Shown here in pieces: positions 32,569 through 41,167 of a stretch of 44,914 nt of DNA. Source of the stretch: Halieaceae bacterium (GTDB taxonomy: Bacteria > Pseudomonadota > Gammaproteobacteria > Pseudomonadales > Halieaceae). The notes beneath the pieces are model-generated. The model saw only the letters and a program-made list of their open reading frames with translations. It was not told the origin of the DNA and made no database searches. Numbering within the stretch: position 1 is the stretch's first letter; the number at the start of each line of letters is the position of its first letter. The stretch covers positions 1 through 44,914 of the forward strand of contig JANQIO010000058.1 in the NCBI GenBank assembly GCA_028282105.1. The letters are read 5' to 3'. The position numbers and the translations under genes are program-made.

Positions 32569-34834
32569 CGACGTCCCGGCAGCGCCCGACCAGACCGGCA
32601 TCGGCCAGGCGCTGCGCGAATACAGGCGACTCACAAAGCGGGTCGAACACAGGTAGGCTGAACCAGACGGGCGCGAGCTCAGCGGCGAGCGCCCTGTCTA
32701 CCTCCACCAGTGCCGCGAGATACTGCTCTGCAAGTGTATTGACCAGGGCCGAGCTGAAACTCCCGTCGGAGTGTCGACGCTCGGCATCGCTCATCGCCGC
32801 CAACACACTCAGGGCCTGGCTGTGCTGGCCCAGTTGAGCAAACGCCTGCGCTGCCAGCCAATCCGGCACCTGCGGGTCATCCCTTTGCCACTTGCTCACA
32901 AGTGTCTGGTAGTAGCCCAGCGCCGCCTCACGCCGCCCCGCCAACTGTAGTGCGTCGGCGAGGTTCAGCAGCAGGACAGGCTCTTCACTGCCCTGTTCTA
33001 CGGCCATCAGCAGCGCGTTCATGCTCTGCTCATAGTCGCCGGCAATCATGTAGGCAAGCCCCAAATTGACCACAGTACTGGTATGGAATTGCAGCGCCAG
33101 CGACGCCCGCAGATGGGCAACTGCCTGCTCTACCAGACCCTGCTCCAGCGTGATCAGGCCAAGCAAATCCAGGGCACCCGCATCTGCGGGGTAGAGGGCC
33201 AGCGACTGATCGAGCGCGTCTGCAGCGGCCTGCCTGTCGCCTGAGAAGTAATAGGTGGTCGCCATATTGTAGAGCAGCGATCGATTGGGTCGAGCGGCCG
33301 CTGCGCGCTCATAAAAACTCGCGGCAATCGCATAATCACCCCGGGCAGCGTGCAGGTCTGCGGTAAGCTTGCTGATCTGGTAGGTATCGCGGCTCAGGTC
33401 GGCCAGCCTGTCGAGATGAGACTCCGCAGCCGCAAAATCGCCGCGTTCAACGTCGAGCTTGAATTGCGACATCAGCAGAAACTCTGACTCTCCCAGAGCC
33501 AGTGCAGCGCTGTTCAGGAGGTTTTCCACCTTGTCCAGATAACTGATGTCCCCGGTCTGGTCGTACATCTCCAGGGCGGCATGGGTATACAGTTCGTACA
33601 GCGGCGGGAACTGCGCTGCCTTAGACAGCAAGCCTTCGATCGCCTGTAGCACATCTTCCTGGTCGCCCTCTCCCAACTGCGAGCGGCGATGCAAATCGAG
33701 ATAGCGTTGATAATCCTCGGAATTGATGGCCGGCTGCCAGTCACCACGGCGGTCGCCACCAAATAACGCGGGCCAGTGCTCGCCAATCAACGCAAATGTT
33801 TCCAGTGGCGTATGGCGTCTGACAGGAAATGCCACCTGTGCAATCACTTCGCCCCGACTGCCAACTCGCTCAAGCAACAGCTCGCAAACGTCTGCGCTGC
33901 AGTCAACGCTAGAGACTACCGCTTCCGTCGCACCGGTGGCGCTAAGGAGACCCTGGGCAACCGTCAGCGATCTTTCAACGCGGGTCAGTCGCACCAGCGA
34001 TATGTCCGCTGACGTCAGGGCCTGTTGGGCAAGGGATTCGCGTATCGTGGTGGTCATGGCGTAGCGCTCAGAGGGCGCTGCTTCATCGGCAAAGTAAAGC
34101 ACCGGATCGGAGACCGCCACCAGAAGCCGCTCGCCATCGTACCGCCACCAGCTTATCGACACCGCCAGGACCAGCAGCAATGCGAATGCTAGTGCCGCAC
34201 TCCGGCGATAGACTGGGCCTGATTCAAGGGCCTGATCAGGCTGTGTTTCCTGCTGCTGTGACTCGAGCCAGGCTTCGCGAAACCCGGCTGCGACAGCTTC
34301 GAGTGAATCGCTGGCGGCGCTCTCCAGCAGCGAAAAGGCGTGTTTTGCCAGTGGTGAGAGGTGGTCCCTGTCGGGACACAGCCTGTAAGCGAGCTCTCGC
34401 AGGGCCACCCAGTCGACATCCACGTCGGCCTGCTCACTGGCGATGCCAAAATCGCCCACTTTGAGACTGCCATCCCGGGACAGAAAGATGTTTTCCGGCT
34501 TAAGATCGTTGTGAGTGATTCCCTGCTTATGTGCGGCTCGCAGCGCGGTGGCCACGTCAGTCAGCCAGGCGAGTGCCGTCGGCGCATCTGGCGGCTGCTC
34601 TCTCAGACGCCTGAAAAGGTTGCCGTCTTCAACATACTCCATGACGATACAGGCACCGTCACCGGTCTCCAGCACGTCATAGACCTGCACGATATTGGGA
34701 TGGTTAAGCCTGGCAAGATGCCGGGCTTCCCCGAGCAGCTTTTCACTCTGGCCGGTCACCGCGCCAGCTCGCAGCAACTTGATGGCCACGTCTCTATGCA
34801 GGCGCAAATCCCGGGCAAGATAGACCTCACCCAT
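32549..34834 (-). CDS. Membrane Ser/Thr kinase with TolB/FlgO-like and TPR domains
   Basis: Frame from ATG 34834 gives 761 residues, but this Met lies inside the glycine-rich loop (GRGGMGEVYLARD), so the true start is upstream. The frame is open to a TGA near 34977 without ATG, GTG or TTG. CTG 34897, ATC 34900 or ATT 34894 would give an N-terminus like LIPDADNIPGYSIIRPLGRGG, with AGGGCGG just upstream. Kinase residues present (numbered from 34834): K19 (VAIKLL), HND-L-K-P-E-N at 108-115, DFG 128-130. HND makes it a non-RD kinase. After DFG only about eight residues precede a helix-F-like DVDWVALRELAYRL, so the activation loop and APE motif are missing. TM at about 211-230, then a TolB/FlgO-like periplasmic domain and TPRs (about 385-740). 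Confidence 0.85.
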   Translation of the reverse strand: MGEVYLARDLRLHRDVAIKLLRAGAVTGQSEKLLGEARHLARLNHPNIVQVYDVLETGDGACIVMEYVEDGNLFRRLREQPPDAPTALAWLTDVATALRAAHKQGITHNDLKPENIFLSRDGSLKVGDFGIASEQADVDVDWVALRELAYRLCPDRDHLSPLAKHAFSLLESAASDSLEAVAAGFREAWLESQQQETQPDQALESGPVYRRSAALAFALLLVLAVSISWWRYDGERLLVAVSDPVLYFADEAAPSERYAMTTTIRESLAQQALTSADISLVRLTRVERSLTVAQGLLSATGATEAVVSSVDCSADVCELLLERVGSRGEVIAQVAFPVRRHTPLETFALIGEHWPALFGGDRRGDWQPAINSEDYQRYLDLHRRSQLGEGDQEDVLQAIEGLLSKAAQFPPLYELYTHAALEMYDQTGDISYLDKVENLLNSAALALGESEFLLMSQFKLDVERGDFAAAESHLDRLADLSRDTYQISKLTADLHAARGDYAIAASFYERAAAARPNRSLLYNMATTYYFSGDRQAAADALDQSLALYPADAGALDLLGLITLEQGLVEQAVAHLRASLALQFHTSTVVNLGLAYMIAGDYEQSMNALLMAVEQGSEEPVLLLNLADALQLAGRREAALGYYQTLVSKWQRDDPQVPDWLAAQAFAQLGQHSQALSVLAAMSDAERRHSDGSFSSALVNTLAEQYLAALVEVDRALAAELAPVWFSLPVFDPLCESPVFAQRLADAGLVGRCRDVVSYSVE

Positions 34835-34943
34835 ACCGCCGCGGCCCAGCGGCCTGATGATCGAATATCCGGGGATGTTGTCCGCGTCTGGAATCAGGAT
34901 GGATGCCGCCCTACAGAATGGTGTCGAAGCCCGCCCCGACCGG

Positions 34944-35918
34944 TCAGTGGCCGTCGCCGGCCTGGAACTTCAGTTTAGCGCCCTGATATATCTTGAATCG
35001 CATATCGCCAAAGCGAATCTGCCCCTTGCGGCGCTCAACAAGTCCATCAGCGCCCACCCCGGATTCAGTGCCGGTGGCAATCTGCTTGCGGGCCCTGAAC
35101 AACAGGATATTGATGTGTGACAGGTCAAGGCCAAGCTGGCGAGTGAGCAGATCGGTATCCACCCAACCCTGACTGGTGCTGTCGTATCCCAGCGCTGCCT
35201 CCTCGGCCCGCAGCCGCGCCAGGTGCATGAGCAGATAATGATGGCTGCGCTGCCCAAGGTCGATACCGGCTTCGCCATCGCGAAGCATCAGCCTGGTGTG
35301 TTCCTCGTCAGTGCTGAGCTCAAAGACAAATTCGAACTGTTCAGCTGACGCAGACTGCTCTGCCGACAAGGGCGTAGCGCTTTCGACATCGACTGCCAGA
35401 AAACGCCAACAGCAGCCCTCTCCGGGCAATTCATCGCCGTGTTTCAGCTCGCGCTCTATCGCCGCCTGCGAATTGGTCAGCGGTCCGCTGGCTAACCAGG
35501 AAGCGCGCTCTGGCGAGTAATGAACGAGATACACAGGATTCTCTTCATTGGGCACAAAATGAAAATCTTCCAATTCGATATCATCGACACCCAGGGTAAG
35601 CGAGACCAGCGTATCTCGAGGCGCCGCAGCATTGGTGAGCTTCCAGGCAGGGCCTTGATTCGAACCCAGTTGAATGCAGTCTCCCTCGCTGAGCGGCTGA
35701 GGCGTGAGTTTGGGGATGCGGGCGCTATTTAGCCAGCAGCCGTTGCGGCTGTGGTCTCTGATAACCCAGCCAGCGCCATTCCATTCAATTGACGCATGCT
35801 GCCGAGAGACGGTGGGCTCGGCAAGATACAGATCGACCCGCTCCGCCGCGCGCCCAATGACATGGTGCTCACGCAACAGAATACTCCTGCCGTCTTCCTG
35901 GTGAACCAGGCTACCCAT
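34944..35918 (-). CDS. FHA-domain protein with C-terminal winged-helix-like domain
   Basis: 324 residues. FHA domain at about residues 15-100 with canonical phosphothreonine-binding positions: G22-R23, S38-R39-x-H41 and N59-G60 (HHVIGR, VSRQHASIEW, WVIRDHSRNGCWLN). A middle region (about 105-220) with FHFVPNEENPVYLVHYSPE is unassigned. The end (about 225-300: YLLMHLARLRAEEAALG, then WVDTDLLTRQLGLDLSHINILLFRARKQI) has the helix order of an OmpR-type winged helix. GAGG lies 8 nt before ATG 35918. The kinase gene follows on the same strand, so an operon of kinase and phosphothreonine reader is likely, with possible transcriptional output. Confidence 0.85.
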   Translation of the reverse strand: MGSLVHQEDGRSILLREHHVIGRAAERVDLYLAEPTVSRQHASIEWNGAGWVIRDHSRNGCWLNSARIPKLTPQPLSEGDCIQLGSNQGPAWKLTNAAAPRDTLVSLTLGVDDIELEDFHFVPNEENPVYLVHYSPERASWLASGPLTNSQAAIERELKHGDELPGEGCCWRFLAVDVESATPLSAEQSASAEQFEFVFELSTDEEHTRLMLRDGEAGIDLGQRSHHYLLMHLARLRAEEAALGYDSTSQGWVDTDLLTRQLGLDLSHINILLFRARKQIATGTESGVGADGLVERRKGQIRFGDMRFKIYQGAKLKFQAGDGH

Positions 35919-36055
35919 ACTGTTACCTCATGATTTGCACGCACAAGGCGCAAACGCAATCGGCTCAATAGTGCGGTTTTCCCGGGCGCGTTGTCCAGCC
36001 CGGACTCTACGCGCTGGTCCAGCATGCAGGTAAACTAAAGGATGAAAGCCCTACA

Positions 36056-36505
36056 ATGGCGACTTCCCGGCAGCTTCAGCTCAGCGATAGTTTTATTGCC
36101 ATGATCACCGAACTATCTGTTCAAACCCGTGGACAGGGTTTGCATCCCTTCACCGACCAGGTGCGCAGCGCTTTGGCGTCAGCAGATATGGACGAGGGCC
36201 TGTGTACCCTGTTCATTCAACACACCTCGGCCAGCCTGCTGATTCAGGAAAACTACGACGACAGCGCGCGGGTCGACCTGGAGAACTGGCTGAATCGGCT
36301 GGTGCCAGAGAACGACCCGCTCTACACCCATACCCTGGAAGGGCCTGACGATATGCCGGCCCACATCAAGGCGACACTGACCGCGACCCAGCTGAGCATC
36401 CCGTTTCGCAGCGGCACACTGATGCTCGGCACCTGGCAGGGTATCTACCTGTGGGAACACCGCTACCACGCAGGCTCGCGTACGGTTATTGCCCACATGG
36501 CATGA
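36056..36505 (+). CDS. yjbQ: YjbQ/UPF0047 family protein
   Basis: 149 residues, full length for the family. Signatures: GLCTLFIQHTSASLLIQENYDDSARVD near the middle, MPAHIKATLTATQLSIPF, and LGTWQGIYLWEHR towards the end, with the conserved His, Asp and Glu positions of the UPF0047 fold. E. coli YjbQ has weak thiamine phosphate synthase activity, but the physiological role is not settled. A single small cytosolic protein with a GGATGAAAG 5' region; divergent from the FHA gene with 137 bp between them. Confidence 0.94.
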   Translation: MATSRQLQLSDSFIAMITELSVQTRGQGLHPFTDQVRSALASADMDEGLCTLFIQHTSASLLIQENYDDSARVDLENWLNRLVPENDPLYTHTLEGPDDMPAHIKATLTATQLSIPFRSGTLMLGTWQGIYLWEHRYHAGSRTVIAHMA

Positions 36506-36588
36506 GCAGGCTGGCCCGCGACTTGTGCAGCCGGTCGTGGCTTCGGTAAGGTGACAGCCATAACAATAAGCCGCCCACAGGATGTCTC

Positions 36589-38037
36589 TTGCAGTCTTCG
36601 CAGCCCGCACCCGCCCTTAGCCGGCGCCAGAAACTGTGCTACAGCCTCGGCCAGTTTGCCTGGGCGTCCAAGGACGTCAGCTTTCACTATTTCCTGTTCT
36701 TCTATTACACCCAGTTCCAGGGACTGTCACCCGGCCTGGCCGGCCTGGCTGCGTTACTCGCGCTGGTGGCTGACGGCATCTCCGACCCCATCATAGGCCA
36801 GGTCTCCGACAACTGGGGCCGGGGCCGCCTGGGTCGACGCCATCCGTTTATGCTGGCGTCGATCCTGCCCTACCTGGCTTGCCTGCTGGCGATCTTCAAC
36901 CCGCCGGACAGTCTCGACCAGGGCAGCCTGTTTGCCTGGTACCTGGTGTTCGCCATTTTGGTGCGCAGCTTCCTAACCCTGTTTACCGTGCCGCACATGG
37001 CGCTGGGAGCTGAACTGTCAGCCGATTACACCGAGCGCACCCGCATTGGCACCGCGCGCACCATCCTGGGCTACATCGGCGGCCTGCTGATCCAGGTCGC
37101 GGCCTGGTTCGTGATTATCCCCATGGCCACCAACGCCGGGGACGCCGGCGAGGGCTATCGCCAGGTCGGCTATATTGCGGCCGCCCTCGCCCTGGTCGGC
37201 ATGTTGGCAGCCTGGTTTGGCACCCGCGACCGCATCCACTACCTGCAGCAGATTTCCGAAACCCAGAAGGGCCGCCCCTGGTGGCAGGCTTTTCGCGACG
37301 TGCTGGGCCTGTTCCGGGTCCACTCTGCACGCATCATGCTGCTGGGCCAGTTTCTGCTGGTACTCAAGTTGGGCCTGGCCAATACCATGCTGCTGCACGT
37401 GAACAACTTTTTCTGGGGCTTCAGCAGCACGCAGATTGGTGTATTCATGCTGGCGGTCTTCCTGGCCCTGTTTCCATCAGCCTGGCTGGCCACACAGGGC
37501 ACCCGCCGCTTTGGCAAGCGCACGGCGGTGATGGCCTTCGTGGCGGCAGTCGCTCTTACCCACCCGATCATGGTGCTCGCACACCTGTTCGGGATCACCC
37601 CACCGGCGGGCAGCCTCAGCCTGCTTTTGCTGGTGTGCATGATCGTGGTACTCAACCAGACCTTTTCCATTGCCGCGATCAATGTGACCAGCGGCATGCT
37701 GCCCGATGTGGCCGATGAGTTGGAGCTGCACAGCGGGCGACGTCAGGAGGGCATTCTCAATTCCGGCATGATGCTGGCGCAGAAGGTAATGTTCGGCCTG
37801 GGGACGTTCTTCGCGGGACTGATCATCGAGTACGTTGGCATCGCCGGCATTACCGACATTGCCGAGGTCACATCCCAGATGTTCCAGCGCCTGGGCTGGA
37901 TTTACGGCCCGGGCCTGAGCCTGTTTACCCTCGTCGGCGCCTGGATTTTCAGCCACTACCGGCTGGACCGGCGGCGCCTGGACGCCGTGCAGTCGGAACT
38001 GAGAGCGAACCGGAAAGCTGCCGGAGCTATACTATAA
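36589..38037 (+). CDS. GPH-family (glycoside-pentoside-hexuronide:cation) MFS symporter
   Basis: 482 residues, 12 membrane segments. The N-terminal RRQKLCYSLGQFAWASKDVSFHYFLFFYYT and the intracellular loop VADGISDPIIGQVSDNWGRGRLGRRHPFML are typical of MelB/GPH carriers, which couple Na+ or H+ to uptake of sugars or related solutes. The start is TTG 36589 with AGGA 6 nt upstream; an out-of-frame ATG at 36582 would give only a dozen residues. No sugar catabolic gene is nearby, so substrate cannot be inferred. Confidence 0.9.
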   Translation: MQSSQPAPALSRRQKLCYSLGQFAWASKDVSFHYFLFFYYTQFQGLSPGLAGLAALLALVADGISDPIIGQVSDNWGRGRLGRRHPFMLASILPYLACLLAIFNPPDSLDQGSLFAWYLVFAILVRSFLTLFTVPHMALGAELSADYTERTRIGTARTILGYIGGLLIQVAAWFVIIPMATNAGDAGEGYRQVGYIAAALALVGMLAAWFGTRDRIHYLQQISETQKGRPWWQAFRDVLGLFRVHSARIMLLGQFLLVLKLGLANTMLLHVNNFFWGFSSTQIGVFMLAVFLALFPSAWLATQGTRRFGKRTAVMAFVAAVALTHPIMVLAHLFGITPPAGSLSLLLLVCMIVVLNQTFSIAAINVTSGMLPDVADELELHSGRRQEGILNSGMMLAQKVMFGLGTFFAGLIIEYVGIAGITDIAEVTSQMFQRLGWIYGPGLSLFTLVGAWIFSHYRLDRRRLDAVQSELRANRKAAGAIL

Positions 38038-38057
38038 GTGACTGAATTTTGAGGTAT

Positions 38058-38115
38058 GTCGGGGCTTTGTCTGGGCTGTGTCGCCGCATTGTCAGGTCGA
38101 AGTCGGGGCAAAGTC
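38058..38115. promoter_or_regulatory. Two 14-bp near-direct repeats upstream of the XRE-2TM gene
   Basis: GTCGGGGCTTTGTC (38058-38071) and GTCGGGGCAAAGTC (38102-38115) share the first eight bases and end in TTTGTC or AAAGTC. Their start-to-start distance is 44 bp, about four helical turns. They sit between the GPH symporter stop and the XRE-2TM gene. An autoregulatory operator is the natural hypothesis for an XRE repressor. Confidence 0.5.
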
Positions 38116-38202
38116 AGCTTAAAGGCGGGTCGCTGTCGTGGGCACTGCACGGGCCTGGCCTGACACTGCTGCGACCTCGACACAACACTCAGCGAGAAAC
38201 AC

Positions 38203-38688
38203 ATGATTGTACGTAAACTCAGGCTCCAGAAGGGATGGTCCCAGGAACAACTGGCGGAACTGACCGGGCTGAGCGTGCGCACCATACAGCGTCTCGAGCG
38301 AGGCCAGGCGCCCAGCCTGGAGTCTGCTCGCTCGCTGGCCGCGGTGTTCGAGGTGGACGTTTCAACGTTCGATGTATCCACCTTAACAAGCGGAGAAGAC
38401 AGCATGACCGACAAAGCCGAGACGGCCCAACTTGCCCAGGATGAAGAGTCAGCCCTGGCCTATGTAAAACAACTGAAGGAGTTCTACACCCACCTGCTCC
38501 TCTACATCGTCTTCGGAGCCATCCTGCTCTGGCGACGCGGCATCGACGACCCGGTTATCCTGTGGGCCCTGATTGGCTGGAGCGTGGGCGTGGCTATCCA
38601 CGCCCTGGTCGCCTACGAGAAAATCGACCTGTTTGGCGTCGGCTGGGAACGACGCATGGTAGAAAAACGCCTGGGTCGCAAGCTCTAG
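38203..38688 (+). CDS. XRE helix-turn-helix protein with 2TM domain
   Basis: 161 residues. An XRE-type HTH (residues 3-58: [20 protein letters not shown], then [21 protein letters not shown]) is joined to a two-helix membrane domain (about 92-150: [17 protein letters not shown], then [20 protein letters not shown]) ending KRLGRKL. The arrangement is a recognised HTH-2TM family, a membrane-tethered repressor. An internal in-frame ATG at 38404 has GGAG 8 nt upstream and would give a 95-residue product with only the 2TM domain. The stop overlaps sstT by 4 bp (CTAG). Confidence 0.9.
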   Translation: MIVRKLRLQKGWSQEQLAELTGLSVRTIQRLERGQAPSLESARSLAAVFEVDVSTFDVSTLTSGEDSMTDKAETAQLAQDEESALAYVKQLKEFYTHLLLYIVFGAILLWRRGIDDPVILWALIGWSVGVAIHALVAYEKIDLFGVGWERRMVEKRLGRKL

Positions 38689-39911
38689 CTGCTGGAGCGC
38701 GAGGCGCCCTGCGGCGCCTCAGATCCCATCTCCAACTGGTCCACCGCGTAGGTGTAAACCACATCGGTGCTGGAATTGAGGGCAGTTTCGGCGGAATCCT
38801 GAATCACGCTGATGATGAAGCCCACCGCCACCACCTGCATGGATACATCAATGGATATCCCGAACAGGGAACAGGCCAGAGGGATCAGCAGCAGGCTGCC
38901 GGAAGGCACCCCGCTGGCACCGCAGGCAGACAGCGCCGAAATCACGCACAGCACCAGGGCCTGGGGCAGGCTCACTTCAATACCCAGGGTGTTTGCCGCC
39001 GCCAGGGTCAGCACCGAAATAGTAATAGCGGCACCGGCCATATTGACCGTTGCGCCGACCGGAATTGTCACCGAGTAAAGCTCTTCACTGATCCCCAGCC
39101 GCTGTGCCAGCGTCAGGTTCACCGGGATGTTGGCTGCTGAACTGCGGGTGAAGAAGGCGGTGACGCCCGAAGTTTCCAGGCATTCCAGCACCACAGGATA
39201 GGGGTTGCGACGAATCAACAGGAACACCAGCAGCGGGTTGACGACCAGCGCCACCACCAGCATCGCACCCACCAGCAACAGGGCCAGGCTCGCGTACCCC
39301 GCCAGGGCCGACAGGCCGGTGGTTGCCACGGTCAGGCACACCAGCCCGAAGATGCCCACTGGCGCCAGTCGTATCACATAGCGCACCACGTCGGACACGC
39401 CATCCGCGAGGGTCTGCAGGTGGCTGCGGAAAGTTTCGGAGGCGCGCCGAAAGCTCAGGCCCAGCAGCACGGCCCAGGTCAGGCAGCCGAGGAAATTCCC
39501 GGTCAGCAGCGCGTTGACCGGGTTGTCGATGAGCTTGAACAGGACATCGGTGAGTACGCTGGTGACGGCCACCGGCGGGCTACCCTCGGCCACTTCGGTC
39601 AGCACCAGGGTCTGGGGAAACAGGGAACTCAGCACCACCGCCACGAAGGCCGCACTGACCGTGCCCGCCAGGTAGAGCAGCAGGGTGATGCCGGTCTTGC
39701 GACCATCCTGCCCGGATTCGTGGCGGTTGGCGATGGCGGACATCACCAGTACCAGCACCAGCAGCGGCGCTACGGCTTTCAGCATGCCGACGAACAGCCG
39801 CCCGAGAATACCCAGCGGCTCCGCCACCGCCGGCAACAGCGCGCCCAGCGCTGCGCCCAGCACCACACCTATCAATATCTGTGGCACCAGCCCTAATTTC
39901 ATCACGTTCAT
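38685..39911 (-). CDS. sstT: Serine/threonine:Na+ symporter
   Basis: 408-residue DAACS transporter importing serine and threonine with sodium. SstT-type sequence throughout: [50 protein letters not shown], the hairpin serine stretch [37 protein letters not shown], and [26 protein letters not shown] 39911 has AGGGGA close upstream. Divergent from the YeeE/YedE genes with 85 bp between starts, and overlapping the XRE-2TM gene at its end. Confidence 0.93.
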   Translation of the reverse strand: MNVMKLGLVPQILIGVVLGAALGALLPAVAEPLGILGRLFVGMLKAVAPLLVLVLVMSAIANRHESGQDGRKTGITLLLYLAGTVSAAFVAVVLSSLFPQTLVLTEVAEGSPPVAVTSVLTDVLFKLIDNPVNALLTGNFLGCLTWAVLLGLSFRRASETFRSHLQTLADGVSDVVRYVIRLAPVGIFGLVCLTVATTGLSALAGYASLALLLVGAMLVVALVVNPLLVFLLIRRNPYPVVLECLETSGVTAFFTRSSAANIPVNLTLAQRLGISEELYSVTIPVGATVNMAGAAITISVLTLAAANTLGIEVSLPQALVLCVISALSACGASGVPSGSLLLIPLACSLFGISIDVSMQVVAVGFIISVIQDSAETALNSSTDVVYTYAVDQLEMGSEAPQGASRSSS

Positions 39912-39996
39912 ATCATCCCCTGTGGACAGGGCGGGATTGTAACGCGGCCGTCATCGACACGGCGACCTGCGGTAGAATCCCGCGCGGAGGAATACC

Positions 39997-40422
39997 ATGA
40001 CGAGCTACCTGACACCCCTGCTGGGCGGCCTGGCGATCGGCCTCGCCGCCACCGGCCTGCTGTATTTGCTGGGTCGCATCGCCGGCATCAGTGGAATTCT
40101 GTGGGCTGCCATTGCCGGCGGCCTCAGCCATGACAGCGGCTGGCGCTGGTGCTTCCTGGCCGGCCTGCTGCTGGGCCCCCTGCTGTATCACCTGGTGACT
40201 GCGACTCCCTATCCCGCTGCACCCGCGGCGGGGCTGCCATTTGCAGTCGTCGGCGGGCTGCTGGTGGGTGTTGGCACGCGGCTGGGCAGTGGCTGCACCA
40301 GCGGCCACGGGGTCTGCGGTATCGGCCGGCTGTCGGTGCGTTCGCTGGCGGCCACGGTGACCTTTATGGCCACTGGCATTGCCACGGTCTACCTGCTGCG
40401 GCAGCTGTGGGGCCTGGCATGA
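39997..40422 (+). CDS. YeeE/YedE family transporter, first half
   Basis: 141 residues, four membrane helices: [20 protein letters not shown] start, [15 protein letters not shown], and the conserved [24 protein letters not shown] with cysteines in the channel region. YeeE/YedE proteins transport thiosulfate or other sulfur compounds; the short paired forms are functional halves of the fused protein. Overlaps the second half by ATGA (40419-40422), so both are made together. No sulfur-metabolism gene is adjacent. Confidence 0.92.
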   Translation: MTSYLTPLLGGLAIGLAATGLLYLLGRIAGISGILWAAIAGGLSHDSGWRWCFLAGLLLGPLLYHLVTATPYPAAPAAGLPFAVVGGLLVGVGTRLGSGCTSGHGVCGIGRLSVRSLAATVTFMATGIATVYLLRQLWGLA

Positions 40423-40832
40423 GAAACCTGGCGGCGCTGGCCTGTGGATTGCTGTTTGGCGTGGGGCTTGCACTGTCCGGCATGACCGATACCGCCAAGG
40501 TGCTGGGCTTCCTCGACCTGTTCGGACACTGGGACCCGGACCTGCTGTTCGTTATGGGCGCCGCGGTGTGCGTGACCCTGGTGAGCTTCCGGTTTGTCCT
40601 GCGCGGTAAACCGCTGTTGGCGCAGGCTTTCGATCTGCCAACGCGAAAGGACATCGATGTGCACCTGCTGACGGGAGCCGCCCTGTTCGGGGTCGGCTGG
40701 GGGCTGTTCGGCTACTGCCCTGGCCCAGCGCTGTCGGCGCTGGTGTACCTGGAGCCGAAAACCGGGGTCTTTGTAGTGTCGATGCTGGCCGGAATGGCAT
40801 TGGCCGGTGCGCTGGGTCGCAGACTCGCTTAG
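40419..40832 (+). CDS. YeeE/YedE family transporter, second half (DUF6691)
   Basis: 137 residues from ATG 40419 ([20 protein letters not shown]); a longer frame upstream overlaps the partner out of frame and is not used. The conserved [29 protein letters not shown] and [18 protein letters not shown] identify it. It completes the split transporter encoded just upstream, as usual for this pair. The stop overlaps the convergent HicB-like gene. Confidence 0.92.
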   Translation: MRNLAALACGLLFGVGLALSGMTDTAKVLGFLDLFGHWDPDLLFVMGAAVCVTLVSFRFVLRGKPLLAQAFDLPTRKDIDVHLLTGAALFGVGWGLFGYCPGPALSALVYLEPKTGVFVVSMLAGMALAGALGRRLA

Positions 40833-41056
40833 CAGGCGAGCCGGGGGAATGGCCGCTCGGGCTGCTTGCCAAGGCGTGCACAGTTCAACAGGTAGTCATC
40901 CACAGCGTGCTCAAAGGCTTCCTGCAGGGAGGTGCGGGTATCGCCTTCATAGCACACCAGGGTGCTGATCTCGTCGATCTTGCCAAAGAAGCACTGCAGC
41001 TCCTCACTGAAGTTGATCGTGCCGCGATAACCGCGATAGGCGAGATAAGTATGCAT
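40829..41056 (-). CDS. hicB: Orphan HicB-like antitoxin domain protein
   Basis: 75 residues from ATG 41056 (MHTYLAYRGYRGTINFSEEL). The sequence has the HicB-lk shape: Y(K/R)GYxGxINFSEEL, IDEISTLVCYEGDT, SLQEAFEHAVDDYLLNCARLGKQPERPF. It stops right after the fold and lacks the usual C-terminal ribbon-helix-helix or HTH DNA-binding tail. No HicA toxin (about 60 residues) can fit upstream: 41057-41167 is 111 bp of promoter and leader. No ribosome-binding site is visible, so the start is uncertain; the frame is open further (GTG near 41086). Confidence 0.65.
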   Translation of the reverse strand: MHTYLAYRGYRGTINFSEELQCFFGKIDEISTLVCYEGDTRTSLQEAFEHAVDDYLLNCARLGKQPERPFPRLAC

Positions 41057-41110
41057 GCGGCTATGTATACCAACTCGTCCCACTGAAAAAAAGTTGCGCG
41101 GTTTCCAAAC

Positions 41111-41140
41111 GTGACCGGCAGCCACGCGCTGGGCTAGAAT
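41111..41140 (+). promoter_or_regulatory. Candidate promoter of the 41168 MFS gene
   Basis: GTGACC (41111-41116) and TAGAAT (41135-41140) separated by 18 bp. The -10 region reads CTAGAATCGCG, the same 11 bases as the purC -10 region on the other strand. Fits an ordinary sigma-70 promoter, 28 bp before the start codon. Confidence 0.45.
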
Positions 41141-41167
41141 CGCGAACTTTTTCGCAGAATTGGCCTC

